Positions 55,587-64,000 of a DNA stretch of 64,000 nt are shown here, one piece after another (the stretch's first letter is position 1; every line of letters begins with the position of its first letter). A program made the translations under genes and the position numbers. Origin of the DNA: Mycobacterium sp. MFM001 (lineage in GTDB: Bacteria; Actinomycetota; Actinomycetes; Mycobacteriales; Mycobacteriaceae). Below the pieces are notes generated by a model. The model was not told where the DNA came from. It ran no database searches and saw only the letters and a list, made by a program, of their open reading frames with translations. The DNA lies in contig NZ_BFAB01000001.1 of NCBI RefSeq assembly GCF_003402475.1, positions 62,001 to 126,000 on the forward strand, given 5' to 3'.

Positions 55587-56333
55587 ATGAGCTACAACGC
55601 GAGCATGCGGGTGTGGCGCGGCGACGACGACGGCGGCGCGCTGCAGGATTTCAGCGTCGAGGTCAACGAGGGCGAGGTGGTGCTCGACGTCATCCACCGG
55701 CTGCAACAAACCCAGACACCCGACCTTGCGGTGCGGTGGAACTGCAAGGCCGGCAAGTGCGGGTCGTGTTCGGCGGAGATCAACGGCCGGCCCCGGCTGA
55801 TGTGCATGACGCGGATGTCGACGTTCGCCGAGGACGAGGTCGTCACCGTGACGCCGCTGCGGACGTTCCCGGTGATCCGCGACCTGGTCACCGACGTGTC
55901 GTTCAACTACGAAAAGGCCCGCGAAATCCCGTCGTTCACTCCGCCCAAGGAGCTGCAGCCCGGTGAATACCGGATGGCGCAGGTCGACGTGCAGCGCTCT
56001 CAGGAATTCCGTAAGTGCATCGAATGCTTCCTGTGCCAGAACGTCTGCCACGTCGTCCGCGACCACGAGGAGAACAAGAAAGCCTTCGCCGGACCGCGCT
56101 ATTTGATGCGGATCGCCGAGTTGGAGATGCATCCGCTGGACACCCTGGACCGGCGCAACCAAGCGCAGGAGGAACACGGCCTGGGCTTTTGCAACATCAC
56201 CAAGTGCTGCACCGAGGTGTGCCCGGAAAACATCAAGATCACCGACAACGCGCTGATCCCGATGAAGGAGCGCGTGGCCGACCGCAAATACGATCCGGTG
56301 GTGTGGTTGGGCAACAAGCTCTTCCGTCGCTGA
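55587..56333 (+). CDS. sdhB1: Succinate dehydrogenase 1 iron-sulfur protein
   Basis: The 248-residue subunit carries electrons from FAD to the membrane. The [2Fe-2S] domain has CKAGKCGSC and a later MCMTRM cysteine; the [4Fe-4S]/[3Fe-4S] domain has CIECFLCQNVC and CCTEVCPENIKI. These motifs cover all three clusters. It starts four bases after the sdhA1 stop, so the two are translated together. It ends the Sdh1 operon. Confidence 0.95.
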   Translation: MSYNASMRVWRGDDDGGALQDFSVEVNEGEVVLDVIHRLQQTQTPDLAVRWNCKAGKCGSCSAEINGRPRLMCMTRMSTFAEDEVVTVTPLRTFPVIRDLVTDVSFNYEKAREIPSFTPPKELQPGEYRMAQVDVQRSQEFRKCIECFLCQNVCHVVRDHEENKKAFAGPRYLMRIAELEMHPLDTLDRRNQAQEEHGLGFCNITKCCTEVCPENIKITDNALIPMKERVADRKYDPVVWLGNKLFRR

Positions 56334-56374
56334 GCGCACGTTAGCTCGCGGCCGGTCCGGGGTATCCCGTTGTG

Positions 56375-56536
56375 ATGCCCATCCGACAATCCCACAGCAT
56401 CAACGACATTCGAACCGCGATCCGGGAGCTGTCCGCTCGTGCCGAGCTTGCGCGCAAAGAGGGGCGACACGACGAGGCCGACGAGATCGATCAGCGCATC
56501 CAGGGTTACCGCGACGAACTGGGCCACCGCCCCTAG
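56375..56536 (+). CDS. Small charged helical protein, 53 residues
   Basis: A short open frame from ATG 56375 (or GTG 56372) to TAG at 56534-56536 encodes MPIRQSHSINDIRTAIREL and then a charged amphipathic stretch with RAELARKEGRHDEADEID. It has a good heptad-like pattern, typical of real small helical proteins rather than a random frame, and it ends three bases before the stop of the convergent flavin reductase. No ribosome site stands out. The function is unknown. Confidence 0.5.
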   Translation: MPIRQSHSINDIRTAIRELSARAELARKEGRHDEADEIDQRIQGYRDELGHRP

Positions 56537-56539
56537 CGG

Positions 56540-57034
<495 letters not shown>

Positions 57035-57059
57035 TCATTCGTATAGACGGGTTTTCGCC

Positions 57060-58085
57060 TCACGACCCTACCGAGTAGCCGTGCGCCTCGGCGACGTCGG
57101 GGTGTGCGCGCAGCCTGCTCTTCCAGGCGTTACGGCCGTAGACCGCGAAAATCGGATCCGACGGGTCCACGCGCCTGCCCCCGCGCACCGCCAGGTCCGG
57201 CGGCAACGACAAAACGGGCAGCTGCGCGTCCAGCCGCGGGTTGAAAAAGTACGGCACCGAAATCCGGTCGGCCGCCTCATACAGGTTCACCCGGTGCTCG
57301 GTGGCGCGCAGATACCCTCCGGTCGCCAGCTCCAACAGCTCGCCGATGTTGACGACGAACGCGCCGTCACGCGCGGGGACGTCGATCCAGCCGTCGCGCC
57401 GGCCGCGCACCTGCAGGCCACGGCTACCGGGCTCGGCCAACAACAACGTGAGCACCCCGGCGTCGCGATGTGCGCCCACCCCCTGCGAGGTCGTCGCGCC
57501 CGCCGGGTACCGGACGATCTTGATCAGGGTGGCCGGCGTCTCGGCGAAGGCCGCGTCGAACACGTCGGGTGCGCTGCCCAGTGCGGCCGCCCAATGCCGC
57601 AGCAGGGTTCGGGCCACCCGGGAAAGCGCGGCGTCCCACGCGTCGACGAGGCCGGGCAGCTCCGGTAGCCCGGCCGGCCACTGATTAGGGCCCTGCAGCC
57701 ACAGGTAGTCCGGCTGGCCGGCGCTGCCGACGGGCGCCCGTTCCGGCCCGATGTCGATCTGCTCGCGCCAGTCCACCTTGCCGCCGGTCAGCTCGCCGCC
57801 CAGCCGGGTGTAGCCGCGGAAATGCGGACTGCGCACCATCGCGATGGCGTCCTTGTCGGCCTGCGGCAGCGCGAACAGCCGCCGCGCCGCGTCCAGCATC
57901 GCCAGGGTCAGCGTCTCGGGCACGTCGTGGCCGGTCAGGTAGAAGAAACCGACCTCGTGGGCGGCCTCGCGCAGCCGTCGTCGCAGTGCGCCGGGATGCT
58001 CGCTGAGGTCGACGACAGGAAGCGCAGTGATGGCCGACACAGATCCCACGGGTACATCATCGCCGCAGGTGAGGCCGCCCGCCAT
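57060..58085 (-). CDS. 2-oxoglutarate/Fe(II)-dependent dioxygenase, IPNS-like
   Basis: The 341-residue protein belongs to the isopenicillin-N-synthase-like dioxygenases. The N-terminal DIOX_N part has PVVDLSEHPGALRRRLREAAHEVGFFYLTGH. The iron triad is HRD in GVGAHRDAGVLTLLL plus the distal His in RATEHRVNLY, and RISVPYFFNP supplies the RxS that binds 2-oxoglutarate. The start could instead be GTG 58049 or 58040. It shares a 155-bp promoter gap with fadE5. The substrate is unknown. Confidence 0.85.
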   Translation of the reverse strand: MAGGLTCGDDVPVGSVSAITALPVVDLSEHPGALRRRLREAAHEVGFFYLTGHDVPETLTLAMLDAARRLFALPQADKDAIAMVRSPHFRGYTRLGGELTGGKVDWREQIDIGPERAPVGSAGQPDYLWLQGPNQWPAGLPELPGLVDAWDAALSRVARTLLRHWAAALGSAPDVFDAAFAETPATLIKIVRYPAGATTSQGVGAHRDAGVLTLLLAEPGSRGLQVRGRRDGWIDVPARDGAFVVNIGELLELATGGYLRATEHRVNLYEAADRISVPYFFNPRLDAQLPVLSLPPDLAVRGGRRVDPSDPIFAVYGRNAWKSRLRAHPDVAEAHGYSVGS

Positions 58086-58149
58086 GGTAGTGCTCAGGCC
58101 GATCCCAACCGGTTGGTTGAAATCTTGCTCACACTCGCTTGCGTTGAAG

Positions 58150-58163
58150 TTACTGACCCGTTA
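58150..58163. promoter_or_regulatory. Imperfect TTAC-N6-GTTA element before fadE5
   Basis: TTAC-TGACCC-GTTA sits 13 bases upstream of a better copy of the same palindrome and may form a tandem operator with it. Confidence 0.35.
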
Positions 58164-58175
58164 AGTTTAGCGGTG

Positions 58176-58189
58176 TTACTGGTGGGTAA
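58176..58189. promoter_or_regulatory. TTAC-N6-GTAA operator-like palindrome before fadE5
   Basis: GTTAC-TGGTGG-GTAAC (arms one base longer on each side) is a perfect palindrome with a 6-base spacer, 51 bases before the fadE5 start. The same arms and spacer occur between fadA2 and fabG4, which points to a common TetR-type regulator. Confidence 0.55.
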
Positions 58190-58240
58190 CTTAGCCTTAG
58201 TACCCAACCAACAAGTGGCATTCTCATCGAGGAGGAGCAC

Positions 58241-60076
58241 GTGAGCCACTACAAGAGCAACGTCCGCGACCAGGTATTCAACCTTTTCGAGGTCTTCGGC
58301 GTGGACAAAGCATTCGGGGAGGGCAGCTTCAGCGATCTCGACGTCGACACGGCGCGGGAGATGCTGGGCGAGATCAGCCGACTGGCCGAAGGTCCGGTTG
58401 CCGAGTCGTTCGTCGAGGGTGACCGCAACCCGCCGACCTTCGACCCGGAGACGCACGCGGTGACGTTGCCCGAGTCCTTCAAGCAATCCGTCCGCGCGGT
58501 CATCGACGGCGGTTGGGACAAGGTCGGCATCGACGAGGCTCTGGGCGGCATGCCGATGCCCCGGTCGTTGGTGTGGGCGCTGCACGAGCACATCCTGGGC
58601 GCCAACCCGGCGGTGTGGATGTACGGCGGCGGCGCAGGCTTCGCCAACATCCTCTACCACCTAGGTACCGAGGAGCAGAAGAAGTGGGCCGTGGTGGCCG
58701 CCGAGCGTGGTTGGGGCTCGACGATGGTGCTGACCGAGCCGGACGCCGGTTCGGATGTGGGCGCCGCCCGCACCAAGGCTGTGCAGCAGGACGACGGCTC
58801 CTGGCACATCGACGGTGTCAAGCGGTTCATCACCTCCGCGGACTCCGGCGACCTGTTCGAAAACATCTTCCACCTGGTGCTGGCCCGCCCGGAGGGCGCC
58901 GGCCCCGGCACCAAGGGTTTGTCGCTGTTCTTCGTGCCGAAGTTCCACTTCGACCCCGAGACCGGCGAGCTGGGCGAGCGCAACGGTGTGTTCGTCACCA
59001 ACGTCGAGCACAAGATGGGCCTGAAGGTCTCCGCCACCTGTGAGCTGTCCTTCGGCCAGCACGGCGTACCGGCCAAGGGCTGGCTGGTCGGCGAGGTGCA
59101 CAACGGCATCGCGCAGATGTTCGAGGTCATCGAGCAGGCCCGAATGATGGTCGGCACCAAGGCAATTGCCACACTTTCCACTGGCTACCTCAACGCGCTG
59201 GACTACGCCAAGGAGCGTGTGCAGGGCGCCGACATGACGCAGATGACCGACAAGACCGCGCCGCGGGTGACCATTACTCACCACCCCGACGTTCGCCGGT
59301 CGCTGATGACCCAGAAGGCCTACGCCGAGGGTCTGCGGGCGCTGTACCTCTACACCGCGACCTACCAGGACGCCGAGGTGGCCAAGGCTGTGCACGGTGT
59401 GGACGCCGAGCTGGCGGTCAAGGTCAACGACCTGATGCTGCCGGTGGTCAAGGGCGTCGGCTCCGAGCAGGCCTACGCCAAACTCACCGAGAGCCTGCAG
59501 ACGCTGGGTGGGTCCGGCTTCCTGCAGGACTACCCGATCGAGCAGTACATCCGTGACTCGAAGATCGACTCGCTCTACGAGGGCACCACGGCCATCCAGG
59601 CGCAGGACTTCTTCTTCCGCAAGATCGTCCGCGACAAGGGTGTGGCGCTGGCCCACGTGTCGAGCCAGATCGAGGAGTTCGTCAAGAACGAGGCCGGCAA
59701 TGGCCGGCTGAAGGCCGAGCGTGCGCTGCTGGCCACCGCGCTGGCCGACGTCCAGGCGATGGCCGCGTCGCTGACCGGCTACCTGATGGCCGCGCAGGAG
59801 GACATCTCCAGCGTCTACAAGGTGGGCCTGGGTTCGGTGCGCTTCCTGATGGCCGTCGGCGACCTGGTGATCGGCTGGTTGCTGCAGCGTCAGGCCGCGG
59901 TGGCGGTCGAGGCGCTGGACGCCGGCGCCGGCGACGGCGACCGGGCGTTCTACGAGGGCAAGATCGCGGTGGCGTCGTTCTTCGCGAAGAACTTCCTGCC
60001 GCTGCTGACCAGCACCCGGACCATTCTGGAGAACATCGACAACGACATCATGGAGCTCGACGAGGCAGCCTTCTAA
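58241..60076 (+). CDS. fadE5: Acyl-CoA dehydrogenase FadE5
   Basis: FadE5 oxidises acyl-CoA at the alpha-beta bond, accepting a broad range of chain lengths. The 611-residue protein is of the long acyl-CoA dehydrogenase kind: [32 protein letters not shown], and the C-terminal [37 protein letters not shown] with the catalytic glutamate. The start is GTG 58241, behind GAGGAGGAG. It lies near fadA2 and fabG4, with which it shares an operator-like sequence. It matches Rv0244c. Confidence 0.94.
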   Translation: MSHYKSNVRDQVFNLFEVFGVDKAFGEGSFSDLDVDTAREMLGEISRLAEGPVAESFVEGDRNPPTFDPETHAVTLPESFKQSVRAVIDGGWDKVGIDEALGGMPMPRSLVWALHEHILGANPAVWMYGGGAGFANILYHLGTEEQKKWAVVAAERGWGSTMVLTEPDAGSDVGAARTKAVQQDDGSWHIDGVKRFITSADSGDLFENIFHLVLARPEGAGPGTKGLSLFFVPKFHFDPETGELGERNGVFVTNVEHKMGLKVSATCELSFGQHGVPAKGWLVGEVHNGIAQMFEVIEQARMMVGTKAIATLSTGYLNALDYAKERVQGADMTQMTDKTAPRVTITHHPDVRRSLMTQKAYAEGLRALYLYTATYQDAEVAKAVHGVDAELAVKVNDLMLPVVKGVGSEQAYAKLTESLQTLGGSGFLQDYPIEQYIRDSKIDSLYEGTTAIQAQDFFFRKIVRDKGVALAHVSSQIEEFVKNEAGNGRLKAERALLATALADVQAMAASLTGYLMAAQEDISSVYKVGLGSVRFLMAVGDLVIGWLLQRQAAVAVEALDAGAGDGDRAFYEGKIAVASFFAKNFLPLLTSTRTILENIDNDIMELDEAAF

Positions 60077-60089
60077 GCCTGCCGAGAAC

Positions 60090-60134
60090 ACGTAAAAGGT
60101 CCCGACACGCACGGCGTGTCGGGACCTTTTACGT
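60090..60134. terminator. Perfect 21-bp hairpin after fadE5, copy 2 of a dispersed repeat
   Basis: Arms 60090-60110 and 60114-60134 are perfect complements over 21 bases with a 3-base loop (acg). It starts 13 bases after the fadE5 stop. The TAA stop of the convergent F420-type gene (60129-60131) lies inside the right arm, so the hairpin overlaps that gene's end. It shares core and right flank with the acr2 hairpin. Confidence 0.85.
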
Positions 60135-61043
60135 CTGGTCGCGCAACAGGGCGCGGGTGCGGGCCCGAACCTCGGGGGAGCGGTCGAACACGACGCCGAC
60201 GAACTCGTCGACTCCGGCGGCGCGCAAGCCGTCCAGCCGCTCGCCGACCGAGGCCTCGTCACCGATGATCACGGCGTCTTCCGGTCCGGCGTAACCCTCC
60301 CGGTCGAGCATGGCGCGGTACGACGGCAGCTGGCCGTACATCGCGAACTGTTCGGCGGCCTGCGCCCGTGCGGCGGCGACGTCATCGGTGACGCTCACCG
60401 GAAGCGCGGCCACGACTCGCGCCGAACGCCCGGCTTCGGCGGCGGCCTGCCGCAGCGTCGGCCCGATGTGCTCGGCCAGGGTCGTGGGGCCGGTCATCCA
60501 GGTCACCGTGCCTGCCGTGCGCCGGCCCGCCAGCCGCAACAGTTGCGGGCCCAATGCCGCGATGTACACGTCCGGCGCCGCAGCGCCCGGGATCTGCAGC
60601 GCGCCGCGGGTGGTGACGGTCTCGCCGACCGCGTCGGCCTTGTTCCCCGCCAGCAACGGCTGCAGGCCGTCGAGGTACTCACGCAACCGCCGAACGGGTT
60701 TGTCCCAGGGGATCCCCCACATGCCTTCGGTGACCGCCTGATGCGTCATACCCAGCCCGAGGATGAAGCGGCCGCCGCTGATCAGGCTGAGCGTCAACGC
60801 GCGCTGCGCCAACAGCATCGGGTGCTGGTTCTGGATCGGTATGACGCCGGTGCCGACCTCGATGCGGTCGACTTCGCGCAGCGCAACGGCGAGCACGGTG
60901 AGCAGATCCGGTTCATAGGGCATCTGCGTCATCCAGACCCGGCGGAAGCCCTCGTCGCGCAAGCTGGCCAGGTTCTCCACGGTGGCGTCGACGGGCGAGC
61001 GGCCCTGGGTATCGCTCAACGAGCCGAGGATGCTGATCTGCAC
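60129..61043 (-). CDS. LLM-class F420-dependent oxidoreductase
   Basis: The 304-residue protein is a luciferase-like (TIM-barrel) oxidoreductase of the F420-using kind common in mycobacteria. Its segments are GFRRVWMTQMPYEPDLLTVLAVALREVDRIEVGTGVIP, LSGGRFILGLGMTHQ-type text, and the C-terminal AVIIGDEASVGERLDGLRAAGVDEFVGVVFD. It starts at GTG 61043. Substrates of this subgroup are mostly unknown. The stop lies within a strong hairpin shared with fadE5. Confidence 0.88.
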   Translation of the reverse strand: MQISILGSLSDTQGRSPVDATVENLASLRDEGFRRVWMTQMPYEPDLLTVLAVALREVDRIEVGTGVIPIQNQHPMLLAQRALTLSLISGGRFILGLGMTHQAVTEGMWGIPWDKPVRRLREYLDGLQPLLAGNKADAVGETVTTRGALQIPGAAAPDVYIAALGPQLLRLAGRRTAGTVTWMTGPTTLAEHIGPTLRQAAAEAGRSARVVAALPVSVTDDVAAARAQAAEQFAMYGQLPSYRAMLDREGYAGPEDAVIIGDEASVGERLDGLRAAGVDEFVGVVFDRSPEVRARTRALLRDQT

Positions 61044-61070
61044 GACTCATCGTAACGGCGTCGACGGTCG

Positions 61071-61116
61071 AAAAAAGGGGCCGCCGCTGGATCCCCTCTT
61101 TTCAGCGGCGGCCCCT
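61071..61116 (-). terminator. Rho-independent terminator of fadA2
   Basis: On the minus strand a perfect 14-bp GC-rich stem (arms 61103-61116 and 61076-61089) is followed directly by six U (61071-61076, complement of aaaaaa), a textbook intrinsic terminator. It lies about 142 bases after the fadA2 stop and before the F420-type gene, which separates the two transcripts. Confidence 0.85.
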
Positions 61117-61220
61117 AAATCCAGGGATGCCCCGCGCTGCCATCGGGTCGGGGGGTCGGACGACAACACGGAGCTATCCGGTCTATCGGATAGCCGTGAC
61201 GTCGCGTTACTAAACTTTTC

Positions 61221-61240
61221 CGGCGGAAATTTTTCCGCCG
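61221..61240 (-). terminator. Small hairpin just after fadA2
   Basis: cggcggaa-attt-ttccgccg forms a perfect 8-bp stem 18 bases after the fadA2 stop. It may be a first termination or RNA-stability element ahead of the stronger terminator at 61071-61116. Confidence 0.6.
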
Positions 61241-61257
61241 TTTCCGCTGGTAGCGGC

Positions 61258-62589
61258 TCAGGCTTCGAGGATGGCGGCCACGCCTTGGCCGCCCGCCGCG
61301 CAGATCGAAATCAGCGCGCGCAGCGGCTTTCCGCCGGACCCCTTCTGCTCGGCCTTCTTCTCGGCCAGCTGCTTGGCGGTCTGTGCCAGGATCCGTCCGC
61401 CGGTGGCGGCGAACGGGTGGCCGGCGGCCAGTGACGAGCCGTTGACGTTGAGCTTGGACCGGTCGATCGGCCCCAGCGCGGCATCCAGGCCCAGCCGTTC
61501 CTTGCAGTACTCCTCGGACTCCCAGGACTGCAGGTGCGCCAGCACCACCGAGGCGAACGCCTCGTGGATCTCGTAGAAGTCAAAGTCTTGCAGGCTCAAC
61601 CCATTTCGGGCCAGCAGCCGCGGCACCGCATACGTCGGCGCCATCAGCAGACCGTCGGCGCCGCTGACATAGTCCACTGCCGCGGTCTCGGCGTCGACAA
61701 AGTAAGCCAGCGGGGTCAGCGAGTGCTCGGCCGCCCACTCTTCGCTGGCCAGCAACGCCACCGAAGCGCCGTCGGTCAACGGCGTGGAGTTGCCGGCCGT
61801 CATCGTGGCGTCGCCGGCTTTGACCCCGAAGACCGGCTTGAGCTTGGCCAGCTTCTCCACCGACGCGTCGGGCCGCAGGTTGTCGTCGCGGTAGAGCCCG
61901 AGGAACGGCGTGACCAGGTCGTCGAAGAAACCGCGGTCGTACGCGGCGGCCATGTTTTGGTGGCTGGCGGCGGCCAGCTCGTCCTGGGCGACCCGGGTGA
62001 TGCCCAGCTGCTTGGTGGTGATGGCCTGGTGCTCGCCCATCGACAGGCCGGTACGGGGCTCGCTGTTCACCGGGATCTCCACGCCGAGGCTGGCGGGTAG
62101 CTTGCCGACCAGCTTCAGCCGCTGGACGTTGGTCTTGGCCCGGCGCAGTCCGAGCAGCGTGCGGCGAAGGTCGTCGCCGAAGCCGATCGGCGCGTCGGAG
62201 GTGGTGTCCACCCCGCCGGCAGCGGCGGCCTCGTAGCGGCCGGCGGCGATCCCGTCGGCGGCGCAGATCGCGGCCTGCAGACCCGTCCCGCAGGCCTGCT
62301 GGATGTCGAACGCCGGCGTGTAGGACGACAGCTTCGACCCGAGCACGCACTCGCGCATCAGGTTGAAGTCGCGGCTGTGCTTGAGCACGGCGCCGCCGAT
62401 CACCGCGCCCAGCCGTTCGCCGGCCAGACCGAACCGGTCGACCAGCCCGCCCAACGCGGCGGTGAACATGTCCTGGTTGGACGCCTCTGCGTACGCGCGG
62501 TCGGAGCGCGCGAACGGGATGCGGTTGCCGCCCAGTACGGCGACGCGTCGCTGGGACTTGGAACTTGCAGAAGAATTTTCAGGGGCCAC
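61258..62589 (-). CDS. fadA2: Acetyl-CoA acyltransferase (thiolase) FadA2
   Basis: FadA2 (Rv0243) is a 443-residue thiolase that splits 3-ketoacyl-CoA or joins acetyl-CoA units. Catalytic sites are Cys in DIQQACGTGLQ (about 100), His in FYEIHEAFASVVLA, the GHPFAATGGR loop and the second Cys in ISICAAGGQGVA near the end. GTG 62589 is the start. It is divergent from fabG4 with a palindromic operator-like site in between, and it has a clear intrinsic terminator. Confidence 0.94.
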   Translation of the reverse strand: MAPENSSASSKSQRRVAVLGGNRIPFARSDRAYAEASNQDMFTAALGGLVDRFGLAGERLGAVIGGAVLKHSRDFNLMRECVLGSKLSSYTPAFDIQQACGTGLQAAICAADGIAAGRYEAAAAGGVDTTSDAPIGFGDDLRRTLLGLRRAKTNVQRLKLVGKLPASLGVEIPVNSEPRTGLSMGEHQAITTKQLGITRVAQDELAAASHQNMAAAYDRGFFDDLVTPFLGLYRDDNLRPDASVEKLAKLKPVFGVKAGDATMTAGNSTPLTDGASVALLASEEWAAEHSLTPLAYFVDAETAAVDYVSGADGLLMAPTYAVPRLLARNGLSLQDFDFYEIHEAFASVVLAHLQSWESEEYCKERLGLDAALGPIDRSKLNVNGSSLAAGHPFAATGGRILAQTAKQLAEKKAEQKGSGGKPLRALISICAAGGQGVAAILEA

Positions 62590-62645
62590 GCTTATCTCCG
62601 TCAGTTGAGGGTTACTCGCGGTTGAGGGCCATACTACCCACTGTT

Positions 62646-62661
62646 CTTACTCTGGAGTAAG
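62646..62661. promoter_or_regulatory. Palindromic operator between fadA2 and fabG4
   Basis: CTTACTC-TG-GAGTAAG is a perfect 16-bp palindrome containing TTAC-N6-GTAA. It lies 57 bases from the fadA2 start and 52 from the fabG4 start. This placement suits a repressor controlling both genes. Confidence 0.65.
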
Positions 62662-62712
62662 TTCGGTCTTCGATACGGTTAGACGGCACGCTCGACATGG
62701 AAGGCAACATCA

Positions 62713-64000
62713 GTGGCCCCCAAGCTTTCATCGGATTTATTCTCCCAGGTCGTCAACTCCGGCCCCGGGTCGTTTCTGGCCAAGCAGCTCGGCGTTCCTC
62801 AGCCCGAGCCGCTGCGCCGCTACCGGGTCGGTGAACCGCCGCTGGCCGGTTCCCTGCTGATCGGCGGCGAAGGCCGCGTCACCGAACCGCTGCGCGCCGC
62901 GTTGGAGCGCGACTACGACGTGGTGGGCGCCAACCTCGGCGGCCGCTGGGCCGACTCGTTCGGCGGGCTGGTTTTCGATGCCACCGGGATCACCGCGCCG
63001 GCCGGGCTGAAGGCACTGCACGAGTTCTTTCCCCCGCTGCTGCGCAACGTCGCGCCCTCCGGACGCGTGGTCGTGGTGGGCACCACCCCTGAGGCGGCGG
63101 GCAGTAGCGACGAGCGGATCGCGCAGCGGGCGCTGGAGGGCTTCACCCGCTCGCTGGCCAAGGAGCTGCGGCGGGGCGCCACCGCTCAGCTGGTCTACCT
63201 GGCGCCGGACGCCAAACCGGCCGCCACCGGCCTGGAGTCGACGATGCGGTTCATCCTGTCGGGCAAGTCGGCCTATGTGGACGGTCAGGTGTTCTACGTC
63301 GGCGCCGAGGACGCGACGCCGCCGGCTGACTGGGACCGGCCGCTGGACGGCAAGATCGCGATCGTGACCGGCGCCGCCCGGGGGATCGGCGCGACGATCG
63401 CCGAGGTGTTCGCCCGGGATGGCGCCCGGGTGGTGGCGATCGACGTCGATGCCGCCGCCGAGGCGCTGGAGAAGACCGCCAGCAAGGTCGGCGGCACGGC
63501 GCTGACGCTCGACGTCACCGCCGCCGACGCCGTCGACAAGATCACCGAGCACCTGCGCGACCACCACAACGGCCGGGCCGACGTTCTGGTCAACAACGCG
63601 GGCATCACCCGCGACAAGTTGCTGGTCAACATGGACGAGGGCCGCTGGGACGCGGTGCTGGCCGTCAATTTGCTTGCCCCACTTCGTCTTACCGAGGGAT
63701 TGGTCGGCAACGGCAGCATCGGCGAGGGCGGCCGGGTGGTCGGGCTGTCGTCGATGGCCGGCATCGCCGGCAACCGCGGGCAGACCAACTACGCCACCAC
63801 CAAGGCCGGCATGATCGGGATTACCCAGGCGTTGGCGCCGGAGCTGGCGGGCAAGGGCATCACGATCAACGCCGTCGCACCGGGATTCATCGAAACGCAG
63901 ATGACCGCCGCGATCCCGCTTGCCACCCGCGAGGTGGGCCGCCGGCTGAACTCGCTGTTCCAGGGTGGCCAGCCCGTCGACGTGGCCGAGACAATCGCTT
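62713..64000 (+). CDS. fabG4: 3-ketoacyl-ACP/CoA reductase FabG4 (cut by window end)
   Basis: The frame opens at GTG 62713 ([21 protein letters not shown]) and stays open to the window edge: 429 codons, so only about 25 are missing compared with the 454-residue Rv0242c. It is the high-molecular-weight FabG type. A flavodoxin-like N-terminal domain is followed by a short-chain-dehydrogenase domain with NAD(H)-binding [19 protein letters not shown] and the Ser/Tyr/Lys site [23 protein letters not shown]. It reduces 3-ketoacyl thioesters. It is divergent from fadA2. Confidence 0.94.
   Translation, partial: MAPKLSSDLFSQVVNSGPGSFLAKQLGVPQPEPLRRYRVGEPPLAGSLLIGGEGRVTEPLRAALERDYDVVGANLGGRWADSFGGLVFDATGITAPAGLKALHEFFPPLLRNVAPSGRVVVVGTTPEAAGSSDERIAQRALEGFTRSLAKELRRGATAQLVYLAPDAKPAATGLESTMRFILSGKSAYVDGQVFYVGAEDATPPADWDRPLDGKIAIVTGAARGIGATIAEVFARDGARVVAIDVDAAAEALEKTASKVGGTALTLDVTAADAVDKITEHLRDHHNGRADVLVNNAGITRDKLLVNMDEGRWDAVLAVNLLAPLRLTEGLVGNGSIGEGGRVVGLSSMAGIAGNRGQTNYATTKAGMIGITQALAPELAGKGITINAVAPGFIETQMTAAIPLATREVGRRLNSLFQGGQPVDVAETIA

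Noticed and set aside
58661..60262. Long open frame on the minus strand opposite fadE5 (533 codons)
   Set aside because: It is a shadow of a high-GC gene: the composition is rich in Arg/His/Leu/Val without domains, and the plus strand encodes an intact FadE5.

Overview
The window is chromosomal DNA of a Mycobacterium. Evidence is high GC, frequent GTG starts, PE/PPE and Esx proteins, an F420-type luciferase-like oxidoreductase, AAC(2')-I, and a gene order that runs, inverted, through the block I recall as Rv0242c to Rv0296c/Rv0309 of M. tuberculosis. It is not M. tuberculosis itself: the PE_PGRS, cobU/cobQ1/PPE2 and oplA/narU genes I remember from that region are absent, other genes are inserted, and one PPE gene is flipped. 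I see no tRNA, rRNA, IS element, prophage or CRISPR array.

Region 1 (1-11.2 kb) is the more accessory-looking end. It holds a TetR fragment, a SnoaL-like protein, an L,D-transpeptidase, a FHA-FHA-ABC exporter of the Rv1747 type, an alanine/proline-rich two-gene module of unknown function, a GerW-like membrane protein, a BluB-type flavoprotein, a sulfatase coupled to a Stf0 sulfotransferase, trans-aconitate methyltransferase and an amidohydrolase.

Region 2 (11.2-25.7 kb, minus strand) is a complete ESX-3 type VII secretion operon: eccA3-eccB3-eccC3-PE5-PPE4-esxG-esxH-espG3-eccD3-mycP3-eccE3, with many 4-bp start/stop overlaps. Its promoter region (25.73-26.19 kb) carries IdeR-like and Zur-like sites and is shared with a divergent PPE gene. 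This fits the known control of ESX-3 by iron and zinc.

Region 3 (26.2-40.5 kb) holds a methyltransferase, an MpaB-type protein, two TetR regulators (one with a clear palindromic operator facing a glyoxalase-family gene), a hydrolase, a dehydrogenase, fadE6, fadD2, a LigD-polymerase-like protein and the lipoprotein FecB2. Region 4 (40.6-50.9 kb) holds 5-oxoprolinase subunits, AAC(2')-I and a nitrogen block: two narK3 paralogues, the HemD-like regulator NnaR, a sirohydrochlorin chelatase and assimilatory nitrite reductase nirB-nirD. Together these cover nitrate/nitrite transport, sirohaem supply, nitrite reduction and regulation.

Region 5 (51-64 kb) holds the heat-shock gene acr2 with an HspR-type operator inside a SigE/SigH-like promoter, the Sdh1 succinate dehydrogenase operon, and a fatty-acid group (fadE5, fadA2, fabG4) whose promoters share a TTAC-N6-GTAA palindrome. 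Several convergent gene ends are closed by long near-perfect hairpins, two of which are copies of one dispersed repeat.
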